A stretch of 64,000 nt of DNA from Pseudomonas frederiksbergensis (GCF_001952935.1 NZ_CP018319.1:5476001-5540000), one strand, 5' to 3'; counted from the stretch's first letter, positions 19,227-28,218 are shown. Notes: generated from the letters alone by a model not told the origin. Made by a program: numbers and translations.

Positions 19227-20321
19227 ATGAGTCAGCAAGCCGTCAAATTTGCCTACTGGGTGCCGAACGTCAGCGGCGGGCTGGTGGTCAGCAAGATCGA
19301 GCAACGCACCCACTGGGGCATCGACTACAACCGCAAACTGGCGCAACTGGCCGAAGAGGCAGGGTTTGAATACGCCCTGACGCAGATCCGCTTTACCGCC
19401 GGTTACGGCGCCGAGTACCAGCACGAATCCGTCGCCTTCAGCCACGCGTTGCTGGCCGCCACCACGCGACTTAAGGTGATCGCCGCGATCCTGCCCGGCC
19501 CTTGGCAACCGGCGCTGGCGGCCAAGCAGTTGGCAACCATCGACCAGCTGACTAACGGCCGGGTGGCGGTGAACATTGTCAGTGGCTGGTTCAAGGGTGA
19601 ATTCCAGGCGATTGGCGAACACTGGCTGGAACACGACGAGCGTTATCGCCGCTCCGAAGAATTCATCCGCTCGCTGAAAGGCATCTGGAGCCAGGATAAC
19701 TTTAGCTTTCGTGGCGACTTCTACCGCTTCGACAACTACAGCCTCAAACCCAAACCGCTGGGTCAGCCGGAAATCTTTCAGGGTGGCAGTTCCCGCGCGG
19801 CTCGGGACATGGCGGCGCGGGTTTCGGACTGGTACTTCACTAACGGCAACACCCCGCAAGGCATCAAGGCCCAGGTCGATGACATCCGCGCCAAGGCGGC
19901 GGCGAACAATCATTCGGTGAAAGTCGGCGTGAACGCGTTTGTCATTGCCCGCGACACCGAAGAAGAAGCGCGAGCGGTGCTGGCGCAAATCATCGATCAG
20001 GCGGACCCCGAGGCGGTGAATGCGTTCGGCGATGCGGCGAAGCAGGCGGGCAGGGCGTCACCTGAGGGTGAGGGCAACTGGGCCAAGTCGACGTTCGACG
20101 ATCTGGTGCAGTACAACGACGGCTTCAAGACCAACCTGATCGGCACGCCGCAGCAGATTGCCGAGCGGATCGTCGCGTTGAAAGCGGTGGGCGTGGACCT
20201 GGTATTGGCGGGGTTTCTGCACTTCCAGGAAGAAGTGGAGTATTTCGGCAAGCGGGTGTTGCCGTTGGTGCGTGAGCTGGAAGCTAATGCAGCGGCCAGG
20301 CAGCAGGCCGCGGTCGCCTGA
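19227..20321 (+). CDS. sfnG: Dimethyl sulfone monooxygenase SfnG
   Basis: FMNH2-dependent monooxygenase of the luciferase-like family that converts dimethyl sulfone to methanesulfinate, supplying sulfur under sulfate limitation. About 364 residues. Family features: FAYWVPNVSGGLVVSKIEQR at the start, YALTQIRFTAGYGAEYQHES, NIVSGWFKGEFQAIGEHWLE and IFQGGSSRAARDMAAR, all close to known SfnG proteins. It needs a partner flavin reductase, which is not encoded next to it. ATG at 19227 is preferred over ATG at 19221 because GAGG is then eight bases upstream. A sigma-54 promoter lies directly upstream. It is divergent from the SfnB-family gene, which supports the sulfur role. Confidence 0.93.
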   Translation: MSQQAVKFAYWVPNVSGGLVVSKIEQRTHWGIDYNRKLAQLAEEAGFEYALTQIRFTAGYGAEYQHESVAFSHALLAATTRLKVIAAILPGPWQPALAAKQLATIDQLTNGRVAVNIVSGWFKGEFQAIGEHWLEHDERYRRSEEFIRSLKGIWSQDNFSFRGDFYRFDNYSLKPKPLGQPEIFQGGSSRAARDMAARVSDWYFTNGNTPQGIKAQVDDIRAKAAANNHSVKVGVNAFVIARDTEEEARAVLAQIIDQADPEAVNAFGDAAKQAGRASPEGEGNWAKSTFDDLVQYNDGFKTNLIGTPQQIAERIVALKAVGVDLVLAGFLHFQEEVEYFGKRVLPLVRELEANAAARQQAAVA

Positions 20322-20335
20322 ACACCCCAAAACCC

Positions 20336-20425
20336 TGTGGGAGCGGGCTTGCTCGCGAAAGCGGTGTATCAGGCAACAATGATGTCGACTGACACTCCGC
20401 CTTCGCGAGCAAGCCCGCTCCCACA
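20336..20425. repeat. REP doublet 2
   Basis: TGTGGGAGCGGGCTTGCTCG at 20336 and the inverse ending at 20425 surround about 45 unrelated bases. It occupies the whole gap between the convergent sfnG and DUF1348 genes. Confidence 0.9.
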
Positions 20426-20437
20426 TTGGATCAGTGT

Positions 20438-20914
20438 TTACAGGCCCAGGTCGGACAAGCTTGGGTGATCGTCAGGCCGGCGGCCCAGCGGCCAGTGGAA
20501 CTTGCGGTCGCTTTCCTTGATCGGCATGTCGTTGATGCAGGCAAACCGATTGGCCATCAAACCGTTTTCGTCGAACTCCCAGTTTTCGTTGCCATAGGAG
20601 CGGAACCAGTTGCCCGAGTCGTCGTGCCATTCGTAGGCATAACGCACGGCGATGCGGTTGCCGGTAAAGGCCCAAAGTTCTTTGATCAGGCGGTAATCCA
20701 GTTCCTTGGCCCATTTGCGCGTCAGGAAACCTTTGGCTTCTTCGCGGTTGTAGGCGAACTCGGCGCGGTTACGCCATTGGGTGTCGAGGGTGTAGGCCAG
20801 CGATACCCGTTCCGGGTCGCGGGAGTTCCAGCCATCTTCGGCCAGGCGTACTTTTTCGATGGCCGACTCACGGGTGAACGGCGGCAATGGCGGACGAACT
20901 TCGGCATTAGACAT
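20438..20914 (-). CDS. DUF1348 / SnoaL-like protein
   Basis: About 158 residues of the NTF2/SnoaL-like alpha+beta barrel type, family DUF1348. Typical stretches are RPPLPPFTRESAIEKVRLAE, DGWNSRDPERVSLAYTLDTQ, WRNRAEF and NRIAVRYAYEWHDDSGNWFR. The family has a conical cavity and no established biochemical role. ATG at 20914 has AGGGAG upstream; the six codons before it are excluded. It follows the tetR gene by 56 bases on the same strand and is likely part of its regulon, since such TetR-DUF1348 pairs are usually induced by electrophiles or small organics. That last point is inference. Confidence 0.85.
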   Translation of the reverse strand: MSNAEVRPPLPPFTRESAIEKVRLAEDGWNSRDPERVSLAYTLDTQWRNRAEFAYNREEAKGFLTRKWAKELDYRLIKELWAFTGNRIAVRYAYEWHDDSGNWFRSYGNENWEFDENGLMANRFACINDMPIKESDRKFHWPLGRRPDDHPSLSDLGL

Positions 20915-20970
20915 TAATAGTCTCCCTATCAAAGTAAAGTTCTAGCAAGTTGTCGGGCTTGGTTTGAGTG

Positions 20971-21534
20971 TTACAGGTCCAATAACTTTCGCGCCATGCA
21001 TTGCGCATTATCGGCGGCACTGTGATCACCCATGACAAGCGCCACGGTAATGGCACCGTCGATCAGGATCAGCAGCTGTTTGGCCAGCGTCTCCGGGTCT
21101 GTGGCGCCATGTTCGGTGCAGAGCTCGCGCACGTAGTCGAGCAGCTTCTGTTTATGCTCTTTGGCAACCAGGCGAACCGGGTCTTGCGGGTCGCCGGTTT
21201 CGCCACTGGTATTAATGAATGCACAGCCACGGAAACCTTCGGAGGCGAACCAGGCCTTGAGTACGGTAAACAGGTTGAGCAGGCGGTCGGCCGGCGTTTC
21301 GGCTTGGCCGACTTCACTTCGGTACCAGTGCATCCAGCGCACATCACGGCGTTGCAGCGCCGCGACGGTGAGCTCCTCCTTGTTGGCGAAGTAGCGGTAA
21401 ATACTCTTTCTGGAAACGCCGGCGGTTTTCACCAGAAGATCCATGCCGGTGGCAGCGATGCCACTTTTGTAGATCAACTTTTCGGTGACATCCAGAATGA
21501 TGTCGCGTGTGTCGTTGCTGGTTATTTCGTTCAT
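20971..21534 (-). CDS. TetR-family transcriptional repressor
   Basis: About 187 residues. The N-terminal helix-turn-helix is clear: TRDIILDVTEKLIYKSGIAA then TGMDLLVKTAGVSRKSIYRY and FANKEELTVAALQRRD. The C-terminal ligand domain (RLLNLFTVLKAWF, GCAFINTSGETGDP) resembles TetR proteins of the YxaF/LmrA/NemR type. ATG at 21534 is the sensible start; the long in-frame extension to 21912 runs into the divergent pssA gene and through a repeat. A perfect 14-base palindrome 12 bases before the start suggests autoregulation, with DUF1348 downstream as the co-regulated target. Confidence 0.9.
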   Translation of the reverse strand: MNEITSNDTRDIILDVTEKLIYKSGIAATGMDLLVKTAGVSRKSIYRYFANKEELTVAALQRRDVRWMHWYRSEVGQAETPADRLLNLFTVLKAWFASEGFRGCAFINTSGETGDPQDPVRLVAKEHKQKLLDYVRELCTEHGATDPETLAKQLLILIDGAITVALVMGDHSAADNAQCMARKLLDL

Positions 21535-21546
21535 GTTGCGAACAGT

Positions 21547-21560
21547 AGAACGATCGTTCT
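21547..21560. promoter_or_regulatory. Palindromic operator in front of tetR
   Basis: AGAACGATCGTTCT is a perfect 14-base inverted repeat, 12 bases upstream of the tetR start on the minus strand. Length, symmetry and the central CGATCG fit TetR-family operators. Confidence 0.65.
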
Positions 21561-21589
21561 CCTTGGTCAAGCAATTGTTTTTGACTGTT

Positions 21590-21697
21590 CGTTCCCATGC
21601 GCCGCAAAGGAATGCCGCCATGGACGCTCTGCGTCCGCCGTTGATGTGACGCAGAGCGTCACGGGATGCATTCCCACGCAGAGCGTGGGAACGATCA
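21590..21697. repeat. GATC-bounded palindromic repeat, copy 2
   Basis: The right half is typical (GCATTCCCACGCAGAGCGTG then GGAACGATC). The left outer arm has decayed (CCCATGCGCCGCAAAGGAATG). It lies between the divergent tetR and pssA genes. Confidence 0.8.
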
Positions 21698-21772
21698 ATG
21701 TGGTGGGAAGACCCGAGCCGATCCATGGTGTAAGCTCTCGGGTTCTTCGGATTCGACCTTTTTGCGAGCCCT

Positions 21773-23116
21773 ATGCCGTCGCTTTTCAAACGCTCTCTGC
21801 TGCCTAAACTGCGCAGTTTTCCGCTGACCGCCGATGCCGTCACCTTCCTTTCCGGCGCTGCCGAGTTTCGTCGGTGCCTGCTGGAAAAGATCGCCAGCGC
21901 CACCCGGCGCATCTATATCGTCGCGCTCTATCTGCAACAGGATGAAGCCGGCCAGGAAATTCTCGATGCCTTGCACGCGGCCAAACTGGCGCGTCCGGAA
22001 CTGGACGTGGTGGTGGTGGTTGACTGGCTGCGCGCCCAGCGCGGCTTGATCGGCGCCGGCAAGCAGCCGGGCAACTCGGCCTGGTATCAGGAAACCACCC
22101 GCACTCATGCCAGTGAAGTGCCGGTGTATGGCGTTCCGGTGCAGACCCGAGAGCTGTTCGGCGTCCTGCATTTGAAGGGCTTCGTGATTGACGATTGCGT
22201 GATCTACAGCGGCGCGAGCCTGAACAACGTTTATCTGCACAAATTCGACAAATACCGCTACGACCGTTATCACCTGCTGCAGAACAGCGCCCTGGCCGAT
22301 TCGATGCAGCACCTGATCCAGCACGGTCTGATCGCCTCCAAAGCGGTGCATCGTCTGGATTTGCCAAACCTGCCGACCACCCGCAGCCTGCGCAACGACA
22401 TCGGCGACCTGCGCAGCCGCCTCAAGCATGCGGCGTACGACACCACGACTGGCACCACGGAAAAGGGCGGTTTGTCGGTCAGCCCATTGCTCGGTGTCGG
22501 CAAGAACAACCCGTTGAGCCGAGTGATTTGCGAGTTGATCGCCAGCGCTCAGCATCAACTGACCATCTGCACGCCGTACTTCAACCTGCCGCTGGCCGTG
22601 ACCCGGGAAATCAACCGGGCACTGGCGCGCGGCGTGAAGATCGACATCATTGTCGGCGACAAGACAGCCAACGACTTCTACATCCCGCCGAGCGAGCCGT
22701 TCAAGGTGATTTCGGCGCTGCCATACCTTTACGAAATCAGCCTGCGGCGCTTCGCCAAACGTCATCATCGCAGCGTCGACAGTGGCCAGTTGAACCTGCA
22801 TCTGTGGCGTGACGGCGACAACACCTATCACCTCAAGGGCATGTGGATCGACCAGCGCTACACCTTGCTGACCGGCAACAACCTCAACCCGCGGGCGTTC
22901 CGGCTCGACCTGGAAAACGCCTTGCTGATCGATGATCCGAAAGGCGAGTTGCTGGAGCCGCGTCGTAAAGAGCTGGCGGAGATTTTCGAGAACACCCGTC
23001 GCATCGAGCGTTACCAGGAACTGGAAACGCTGTTGGAATACCCGCCAGGGGTGGCCAAGTTTCTCAAGCGCGTGAGTCGGGTGCGGATCGAGCGGTTGTT
23101 GTACCGGATTCTGTAG
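21773..23116 (+). CDS. pssA: CDP-diacylglycerol-serine O-phosphatidyltransferase PssA
   Basis: Makes phosphatidylserine from CDP-diacylglycerol and serine, the first step to phosphatidylethanolamine. The protein belongs to the phospholipase-D superfamily type found in E. coli. The 447 residues align end to end with E. coli PssA (451). Shared stretches include LLEKIASATRRIYIVALYLQ, VPVYGVPVQTRELFGVLHLK, YSGASLNNVYLHKFDKYRYD, TICTPYFNLPL and VGDKTANDFYIP. The two HKD motifs are HLKGFVIDD (near residue 125) and HLKGMWIDQ (near residue 353). It is peripheral at the inner membrane. The ribosome site before the ATG is weak. An AraC-type gene follows 55 bases downstream. Confidence 0.92.
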   Translation: MPSLFKRSLLPKLRSFPLTADAVTFLSGAAEFRRCLLEKIASATRRIYIVALYLQQDEAGQEILDALHAAKLARPELDVVVVVDWLRAQRGLIGAGKQPGNSAWYQETTRTHASEVPVYGVPVQTRELFGVLHLKGFVIDDCVIYSGASLNNVYLHKFDKYRYDRYHLLQNSALADSMQHLIQHGLIASKAVHRLDLPNLPTTRSLRNDIGDLRSRLKHAAYDTTTGTTEKGGLSVSPLLGVGKNNPLSRVICELIASAQHQLTICTPYFNLPLAVTREINRALARGVKIDIIVGDKTANDFYIPPSEPFKVISALPYLYEISLRRFAKRHHRSVDSGQLNLHLWRDGDNTYHLKGMWIDQRYTLLTGNNLNPRAFRLDLENALLIDDPKGELLEPRRKELAEIFENTRRIERYQELETLLEYPPGVAKFLKRVSRVRIERLLYRIL

Positions 23117-23171
23117 CACGGCGGGCAAATAGGCCCACCACTTCAAACAAGAACAGGGCTTAGCTCGGTCA

Positions 23172-24188
23172 ATGTCGGAAAAAGACACCATCTCCATTCA
23201 ACTGGTGCGTGAAGCACTGTTGCAAAGTTGCGCCCCCGGGGCGACCACCGATGAGGTGTTGACCAAGGTCGGTATCGATCCGGCACTGCTCGACAGCAGC
23301 GATGCACGCGTGCCGGCCACCGCTTATGCGCGTCTGTGGCGTTTACTGGCCCGACGTGGGGACGATGAGTTTTTTGGCATGGACCCGCGCAAACTCAAAT
23401 CCGGCAGTCTGGAGTTTCTCTGTCGCTGCTCCATGGTCCAGCCGAGTCTGGCCGCCGGCCTGACCTCGGGTTTGAGCTTTTTGTCGTTGATGCTCGAGCA
23501 CCTGCCCGCGCAACTGGTTCGTCAGCAAAGCCTGGCGGAAATCGTCCTGCTCGAAGACGACCAGGACCCGCGCCGCGCCTTCACGTATTTCACCTACTGG
23601 ATGATCGTTCACGGCGTCGCCTGCTGGCTGGCGGGGCGGCGGATTCCGATCCTGGCCATCGAGTTGCGCTGCCCGCAGCCTGACTTCTGCGATGACTATC
23701 AGGTGATGTTCTCCGAGAACCTGCGTTTCGAACGGCCGCGCACGCGGATGATTTTTTCCGCCGAGTGCCTGGACTTGCCGATCAAGCGCAGCCCGGAAGA
23801 ACTCAAGCGTTTCCTGGCCCATGCGCCGGCCAATATTCTGGTCAAGTACCGCGACCCGGAGAGCCTGGCCAGCCGGATCAAGCACGATTTGCGACAACTA
23901 CCCGCCGAACACTGGCCGGAAACCGAACCCCTGGCACAACAGCTGTGCATGTCGGCTTCCACCTTGCGTCGACGCCTGGCCGAAGAGGGCCAGACTTACC
24001 AGGGGCTCAAGGACAGCGTGCGCAAGGAGTTGGCGATTGTCTGGCTGGCAGAACCGACCATCAGCTTTGCCGAGATCGCCACGCGGCTGGGCTTTGCCGA
24101 TACCAGCTCGTTCTACAAGGCGTTTCGCAAGTGGTCGGGGTCAAATCCCGGACATTACCGCAGCCTGATCCTCAACGAATCGAGCTAG
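23172..24188 (+). CDS. AraC-family transcriptional regulator
   Basis: 338 residues. The N-terminal two thirds match the ligand-binding domain of OruR/ArgR-like AraC proteins (arabinose-binding-domain type: CSMVQPSLAAGLTSGLSFLS, FTYFTYWMIVHGVACWLAGR). The C-terminal third is the double helix-turn-helix: LAQQLCMSASTLRRRLAEEG then ISFAEIATRLGFADTSSFYK and AFRKWSGSNPGHYR. It precedes the acyl-CoA synthetase block on the same strand, separated by 365 bases of repeats. Control of that block is the natural guess, as for AraC genes next to such blocks in other pseudomonads. Confidence 0.9.
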   Translation: MSEKDTISIQLVREALLQSCAPGATTDEVLTKVGIDPALLDSSDARVPATAYARLWRLLARRGDDEFFGMDPRKLKSGSLEFLCRCSMVQPSLAAGLTSGLSFLSLMLEHLPAQLVRQQSLAEIVLLEDDQDPRRAFTYFTYWMIVHGVACWLAGRRIPILAIELRCPQPDFCDDYQVMFSENLRFERPRTRMIFSAECLDLPIKRSPEELKRFLAHAPANILVKYRDPESLASRIKHDLRQLPAEHWPETEPLAQQLCMSASTLRRRLAEEGQTYQGLKDSVRKELAIVWLAEPTISFAEIATRLGFADTSSFYKAFRKWSGSNPGHYRSLILNESS

Positions 24189-24193
24189 ACACC

Positions 24194-24304
24194 GATCATT
24201 CCCACGCTCTGCGTGGGAATGCAGCCCGGGACGCTCTGCGTCCCATCCAAAGCCGAACGCGGAGCGTCCGTGGAGGCATTCCCACGCAGAGCGTGGGAAC
24301 GATC
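24194..24304. repeat. GATC-bounded palindromic repeat, copy 3
   Basis: Starts GATCATTCCCACGC and ends GCGTGGGAACGATC, with inner arms GGGACGCTCTGCGTCC and a diverged GGAGCGTCC. It begins five bases after the AraC stop codon. The gap 24189-24553 holds this element, a degenerate REP pair and the leader of the acyl-CoA synthetase gene. Confidence 0.88.
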
Positions 24305-24330
24305 ATTGAAGCCTGTGGTGTCTGGTCTGA

Positions 24331-24405
24331 CGCTATCGCGAGCAGGCTCGCTCCCACATTTGGAATGCGTTCCCCTGTAGGAGCAAGGCTTGCCCGCGAT
24401 GGCGT
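24331..24405. repeat. Degenerate REP pair
   Basis: CTATCGCGAGCAGGCTCGCT at 24332 is followed after about 20 bases by GGAGCAAGGCTTGCCCGCGA, an imperfect inverse copy. It belongs to the REP family of this window but with more mismatches than the other doublets. Confidence 0.7.
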
Positions 24406-24532
24406 CCGCCCAGGCGACGCACCTCTCGGATCTTGGCCAAACCAGTCACGCAACTTGATAGCTTTGACCATTGTCCCGCGCCCCGCACAGAGCGAGTATT
24501 TCCTTGTTAATCGAGGTTCCCCAGCCTAATAA

Positions 24533-24540
24533 AAAAACAA
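24533..24540 (+). promoter_or_regulatory. Candidate Hfq/Crc (CA) motif before the acyl-CoA synthetase gene
   Basis: AAAAACAA fits AANAANAA and lies in an A-rich run directly overlapping the AAAGGG ribosome site. In Pseudomonas, Hfq with Crc binds such leaders to block translation while preferred carbon sources are present. Confidence 0.5.
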
Positions 24541-24553
24541 AGGGATTCTGGCA

Positions 24554-26218
24554 ATGCGCGATTACTTGTCTGCTACATCACAGTTCAATTATCAGCACAC
24601 CGTCGACGCTACACTCGCAGGCGATTTGACTGCCCTCAATGCCTGCGTCGAGTGTTGCGACCGGCATGCCTTGCCGGGGCGCATCGCGCTGTTCTGGGAA
24701 GGCCGCGATGGCGCCAGCGCGACCTACACTTTCAGCGACTTGCAGGACAAAGCCGCGCGTTTCGCCAATTTCCTGCTGGCCCAGGGCGTGAAAAAAGGCG
24801 ACAAGGTGGCCGGTCTCCTGCCACGTAACATCGAACTGTTGATCACCGTATTCGCCACCTGGCGCATCGGCGCGGTCTACCAGCCGCTGTTCACGGCATT
24901 CGGCCCGAAAGCCATCGAACATCGCCTCAGCACCTCGGGCGCCAAAGTGGTGGTCACCGACGCGGGCAATCGCTCCAAACTCTCTGAAGTCGCCGACTGC
25001 CCGACCATCGTCACCGTGGCCGGTCCCAAAGGCCAAGGCATCGTCCGCGGCGATTACAGCTTCTGGGCCGAACTGGCCAATTATTCTGCAGAGTGCGAAC
25101 CGGTCCTGCTAACGGGTGAAGACCCGTTCCTGCTGATGTTCACCTCGGGCACCACCGGTCCGTCGAAAGCGCTGTCCGTTCCGCTCAAGGCCATCGTCGC
25201 CTTCCAGAGCTACACCCGTGACGCTGTGGACCTGCGCCCTGAAGACGCCTTCTGGAACGTCGCCGATCCGGGTTGGGCCTACGGCATCTATTTCGGGGTC
25301 ACCGGGCCGATGGCCATGGGGCATCCGATCACCTTTTACGATGGCCCGTTCTCCCTCGAAAGCACCTGCCGGGTGATCAACAAATACGGGATCACCAACC
25401 TCACCGGCTCGCCGACGGCCTATCGCCTGTTGATCGCCGGTGGCGACGAGTTCGCCCGCTCGATCAAGGGCAAGCTGCGCATCGTCAGCAGCGCCGGCGA
25501 GCCACTGAACCCGGAAGTGATTCGCTGGTTCGCCGACAACCTCGGCGTGGTCATCCACGACCACTATGGCCAGACCGAACTGGGTATGGTGCTGTGCAAT
25601 CACCATGGCCTGGAGCACCCGATCCACATGGGCGCCGCCGGTTTCGCCTCGCCAGGCCACCGCATCGTGGTGCTGGATGACGAGTACAAGGAACTCGGCG
25701 TTGGTCAGCCAGGCATTCTGGCCATCGATCGCACCCAGTCGCCGATGTGCTGGTTCGCCGGTTACGAAGGCGCACCGACCAAGGCCTTCGTCGGCAACTA
25801 TTACCTCAGCGGCGACACCGTCGAGTGGAACCCGGATGGCAGCATCAGCTTCGTCGGTCGCAGCGACGACGTGATCACCACCTCCGGGTATCGCGTCGGT
25901 CCGTTCGACGTGGAAAGCGCGTTGATCGAACACCCGGCCGTGGTTGAAGCGGCGGTGGTCGGCAAGCCCGATCCGGAACGCACCGAACTGGTCAAGGCGT
26001 TTGTCGTGCTCAGTCCGCAATACCGCGCGGCGCCGGAACTGGCCGAAGAATTGCGCCAACACGTGCGCAAACGACTGGCCGCGCACTCGTACCCGCGCGA
26101 AATCGAATTTGTCAGCGAATTGCCGAAAACCCCAAGCGGCAAATTGCAGCGCTTTATCTTGCGCAACCAGGAAATCGCCAAGGCTCAAGAGACCGCCGCG
26201 AAGAACGTTTCAGCTTGA
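24554..26218 (+). CDS. Acyl-CoA synthetase (AMP-forming)
   Basis: Activates a carboxylic acid, probably a short or branched chain, with ATP and CoA. The 554 residues form a complete ANL enzyme: LMFTSGTTGPSKALSVPL (ATP loop, about residues 193-210), DHYGQTELGMV (A5 motif), YLSGDTVEWNPDGSISFVGR then SDDVITTSGYRVGPFDVESA (A7-A8 hinge) and KTPSGKLQRFILR with the catalytic Lys near the C terminus. The sequence is nearer to acetyl/propionyl/butyryl-type and MACS-like synthetases than to FadD. It is the first gene of a five-gene plus-strand block; the next start is 13 bases downstream. The block order resembles P. putida PP_2213-2217. Confidence 0.88.
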   Translation: MRDYLSATSQFNYQHTVDATLAGDLTALNACVECCDRHALPGRIALFWEGRDGASATYTFSDLQDKAARFANFLLAQGVKKGDKVAGLLPRNIELLITVFATWRIGAVYQPLFTAFGPKAIEHRLSTSGAKVVVTDAGNRSKLSEVADCPTIVTVAGPKGQGIVRGDYSFWAELANYSAECEPVLLTGEDPFLLMFTSGTTGPSKALSVPLKAIVAFQSYTRDAVDLRPEDAFWNVADPGWAYGIYFGVTGPMAMGHPITFYDGPFSLESTCRVINKYGITNLTGSPTAYRLLIAGGDEFARSIKGKLRIVSSAGEPLNPEVIRWFADNLGVVIHDHYGQTELGMVLCNHHGLEHPIHMGAAGFASPGHRIVVLDDEYKELGVGQPGILAIDRTQSPMCWFAGYEGAPTKAFVGNYYLSGDTVEWNPDGSISFVGRSDDVITTSGYRVGPFDVESALIEHPAVVEAAVVGKPDPERTELVKAFVVLSPQYRAAPELAEELRQHVRKRLAAHSYPREIEFVSELPKTPSGKLQRFILRNQEIAKAQETAAKNVSA

Positions 26219-26231
26219 ATCCAAGGAAACA

Positions 26232-26996
26232 ATGATGCAGATCGAAAACAAGGTTTTTCTCGTCACCGGCGGTGCATCCGGCCTCGGTGCGGCCACGGCT
26301 GAAATGCTGGTCGCGGCCGGTGCCAAAGTGATGCTGGTGGACATGAACGCCGAAGCCGTTGCGGCCCAGGCTGAACGTCTCGGCGCGCAAAGCGTGGTGG
26401 CGGACATCAGCAACGAAGCTGCGGCCGAAGCTGCTGTGCAGGCGACGGTCAAAGCCTTCGGTGGCCTCAATGGCCTGGTCAACTGCGCCGGCATCGTGCG
26501 CGGTGAAAAGATTCTCGGCAAGAACGGCCCGCACCTGCTGGCCAATTTCAGCCAGGTGATCAACGTCAACCTGATCGGCAGTTTCAACATGCTGCGCCTG
26601 GCCGCTGCGGCGATTGCCGAAACCGAGGCCGATGCTGACGGCGAGCGCGGCGTGATCATCAACACCGCCTCGGCTGCCGCCTATGACGGCCAGATCGGTC
26701 AGGCCGCGTATGCCGCCTCCAAGGGCGCGATCGTCAGCCTGACCTTGCCCGCCGCCCGTGAACTGGCGCGCTTCGGCATCCGCGTGATGACCATCGCCCC
26801 GGGCATTTTCGAAACCCCGATGATGGCTGGCATGGCCCCGGAAGTCCGCGCATCTTTGGCGGCTGGCGTGCCGTTTCCGCCACGCTTGGGCAAACCGAGC
26901 GAGTATGCCGGGCTGGTCAGGCATATCATTGAAAACAGCATGCTCAATGGCGAGGTGATCCGTCTCGACGGCGCCTTGCGCATGGCTGCCAAATAA
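26232..26996 (+). CDS. SDR 3-hydroxyacyl-CoA dehydrogenase (HSD17B10-like)
   Basis: A 254-residue short-chain dehydrogenase. It has the NAD-binding TGGASGLGAATAEML at residues 11-25, NCAGI near residue 90, catalytic Ser in INTASAAAYDGQIGQ and YAASK near residue 163. The overall pattern (KNGPHLLANFSQVINVNLIG, IAPGIFETPMMAGMAPEVRA) is that of type-II 3-hydroxyacyl-CoA dehydrogenases, which act on 2-methyl-3-hydroxybutyryl-CoA in isoleucine degradation. Two adjacent ATG codons (26232, 26235) are possible starts; AAGGA lies closer to ideal spacing for the second. In-frame sequence upstream belongs to the preceding gene in another frame. Confidence 0.9.
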   Translation: MMQIENKVFLVTGGASGLGAATAEMLVAAGAKVMLVDMNAEAVAAQAERLGAQSVVADISNEAAAEAAVQATVKAFGGLNGLVNCAGIVRGEKILGKNGPHLLANFSQVINVNLIGSFNMLRLAAAAIAETEADADGERGVIINTASAAAYDGQIGQAAYAASKGAIVSLTLPAARELARFGIRVMTIAPGIFETPMMAGMAPEVRASLAAGVPFPPRLGKPSEYAGLVRHIIENSMLNGEVIRLDGALRMAAK

Positions 26997-27008
26997 GGAG
27001 GATTTGTC

Positions 27009-28202
27009 ATGACTATTTCCAACGATCCCATTGTTATCGTCAGCGCCGTCCGCACCCCGATGGGCGGTTTCCAGGGCGAACTGAAAAGCCTGACCGCACC
27101 GCAACTCGGTGCTGCGGCGATTCGCGCCGCCGTCGAACGTGCCGGTGTGGCGCCAGACTCGGTTGAAGAAGTGCTGTTCGGTTGCGTCCTGTCCGCCGGC
27201 CTTGGCCAAGCGCCAGCGCGTCAGGCTGCATTGGGCGCCGGGCTGGATAAATCGACCCGCTGCACCACCCTCAACAAGATGTGCGGCTCGGGCATGGAAG
27301 CGGCCATTCTGGCCCACGACATGCTGGTGGCCGGCAGCGCCGACGTGGTTGTCGCTGGCGGCATGGAAAGCATGTCCAACGCGCCGTATCTGCTGGACCG
27401 CGCCCGCAGCGGTTACCGCATGGGCCACGGTCGCGTCCTTGACCACATGTTCCTCGACGGTCTGGAAGACGCTTACGACAAGGGTCGCCTGATGGGCACC
27501 TACGCCGAGGATTGCGCGGAAACCAACGGTTTCACCCGTGAAGCCCAGGACGCGTTTGCCATTGCCTCTACTACCCGCGCGCAGCAGGCGATCAAGGACG
27601 GCAGCTTCAAAGACGAGATCGTGCCGCTTACCGTGACCGTCGGCAAAGAGCAGGTGCTGATCAGCAACGACGAACAACCACCGAAAGCCAAACTGGACAA
27701 GATCGCTTCCTTGAAACCGGCGTTCCGCGATGGCGGCACGGTGACGGCGGCGAACTCCAGCTCCATTTCCGATGGTGCTGCGGCACTGGTGTTGATGCGC
27801 CGTTCCGAAGCGGAAAAACGCGGCCTGAAACCGCTGGCAGTGATTCACGGCCACGCGGCGTTTGCCGACACCCCGGGCCTGTTCCCGGTGGCACCGGTGG
27901 GCGCGATCGAGAAGCTGATGAAGAAAACCGGCTGGTCCCTGGACGAAGTCGATCTGGTCGAAGTCAACGAAGCCTTCGCCGTGGTCAGTCTGGTGACCAT
28001 GACCAAACTGGAAATCCCCCACGAGAAGATCAACGTTCACGGCGGCGCTTGCGCCCTCGGCCACCCGATCGGCGCATCTGGCGCGCGGATCCTCGTGACC
28101 TTGCTCTCGGCCCTGCGCCAGAAAGGCCTGAAACGCGGCGTTGCAGCGATCTGCATCGGCGGCGGCGAAGCCACGGCCATGGCCGTTGAATGCCTTTACT
28201 AA
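27009..28202 (+). CDS. Acetyl-CoA C-acyltransferase (thiolase)
   Basis: A 397-residue thiolase. The nucleophile region TTLNKMCGSGMEAAILAHD carries Cys at about residue 92, VNEAFAVVSL the Asn-Glu motif, NVHGGACALGHPIGASGAR the active His, and CIGGGEATAMAVE the second Cys. It cleaves 3-ketoacyl-CoA; in this setting 2-methylacetoacetyl-CoA to propionyl-CoA and acetyl-CoA is likely. An excellent AAGGAGG site precedes the start, 12 bases after the SDR gene. A repeat of over 120 bases separates it from the next gene of the block. Confidence 0.92.
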   Translation: MTISNDPIVIVSAVRTPMGGFQGELKSLTAPQLGAAAIRAAVERAGVAPDSVEEVLFGCVLSAGLGQAPARQAALGAGLDKSTRCTTLNKMCGSGMEAAILAHDMLVAGSADVVVAGGMESMSNAPYLLDRARSGYRMGHGRVLDHMFLDGLEDAYDKGRLMGTYAEDCAETNGFTREAQDAFAIASTTRAQQAIKDGSFKDEIVPLTVTVGKEQVLISNDEQPPKAKLDKIASLKPAFRDGGTVTAANSSSISDGAAALVLMRRSEAEKRGLKPLAVIHGHAAFADTPGLFPVAPVGAIEKLMKKTGWSLDEVDLVEVNEAFAVVSLVTMTKLEIPHEKINVHGGACALGHPIGASGARILVTLLSALRQKGLKRGVAAICIGGGEATAMAVECLY

Positions 28203-28218
28203 GGGCTGACGCAAATCC

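Noticed and set aside
21535..21912. N-terminal extension of the TetR-family protein
   Set aside because: It runs through a palindromic repeat and into the divergent pssA gene. The helix-turn-helix begins right after the ATG at 21534.
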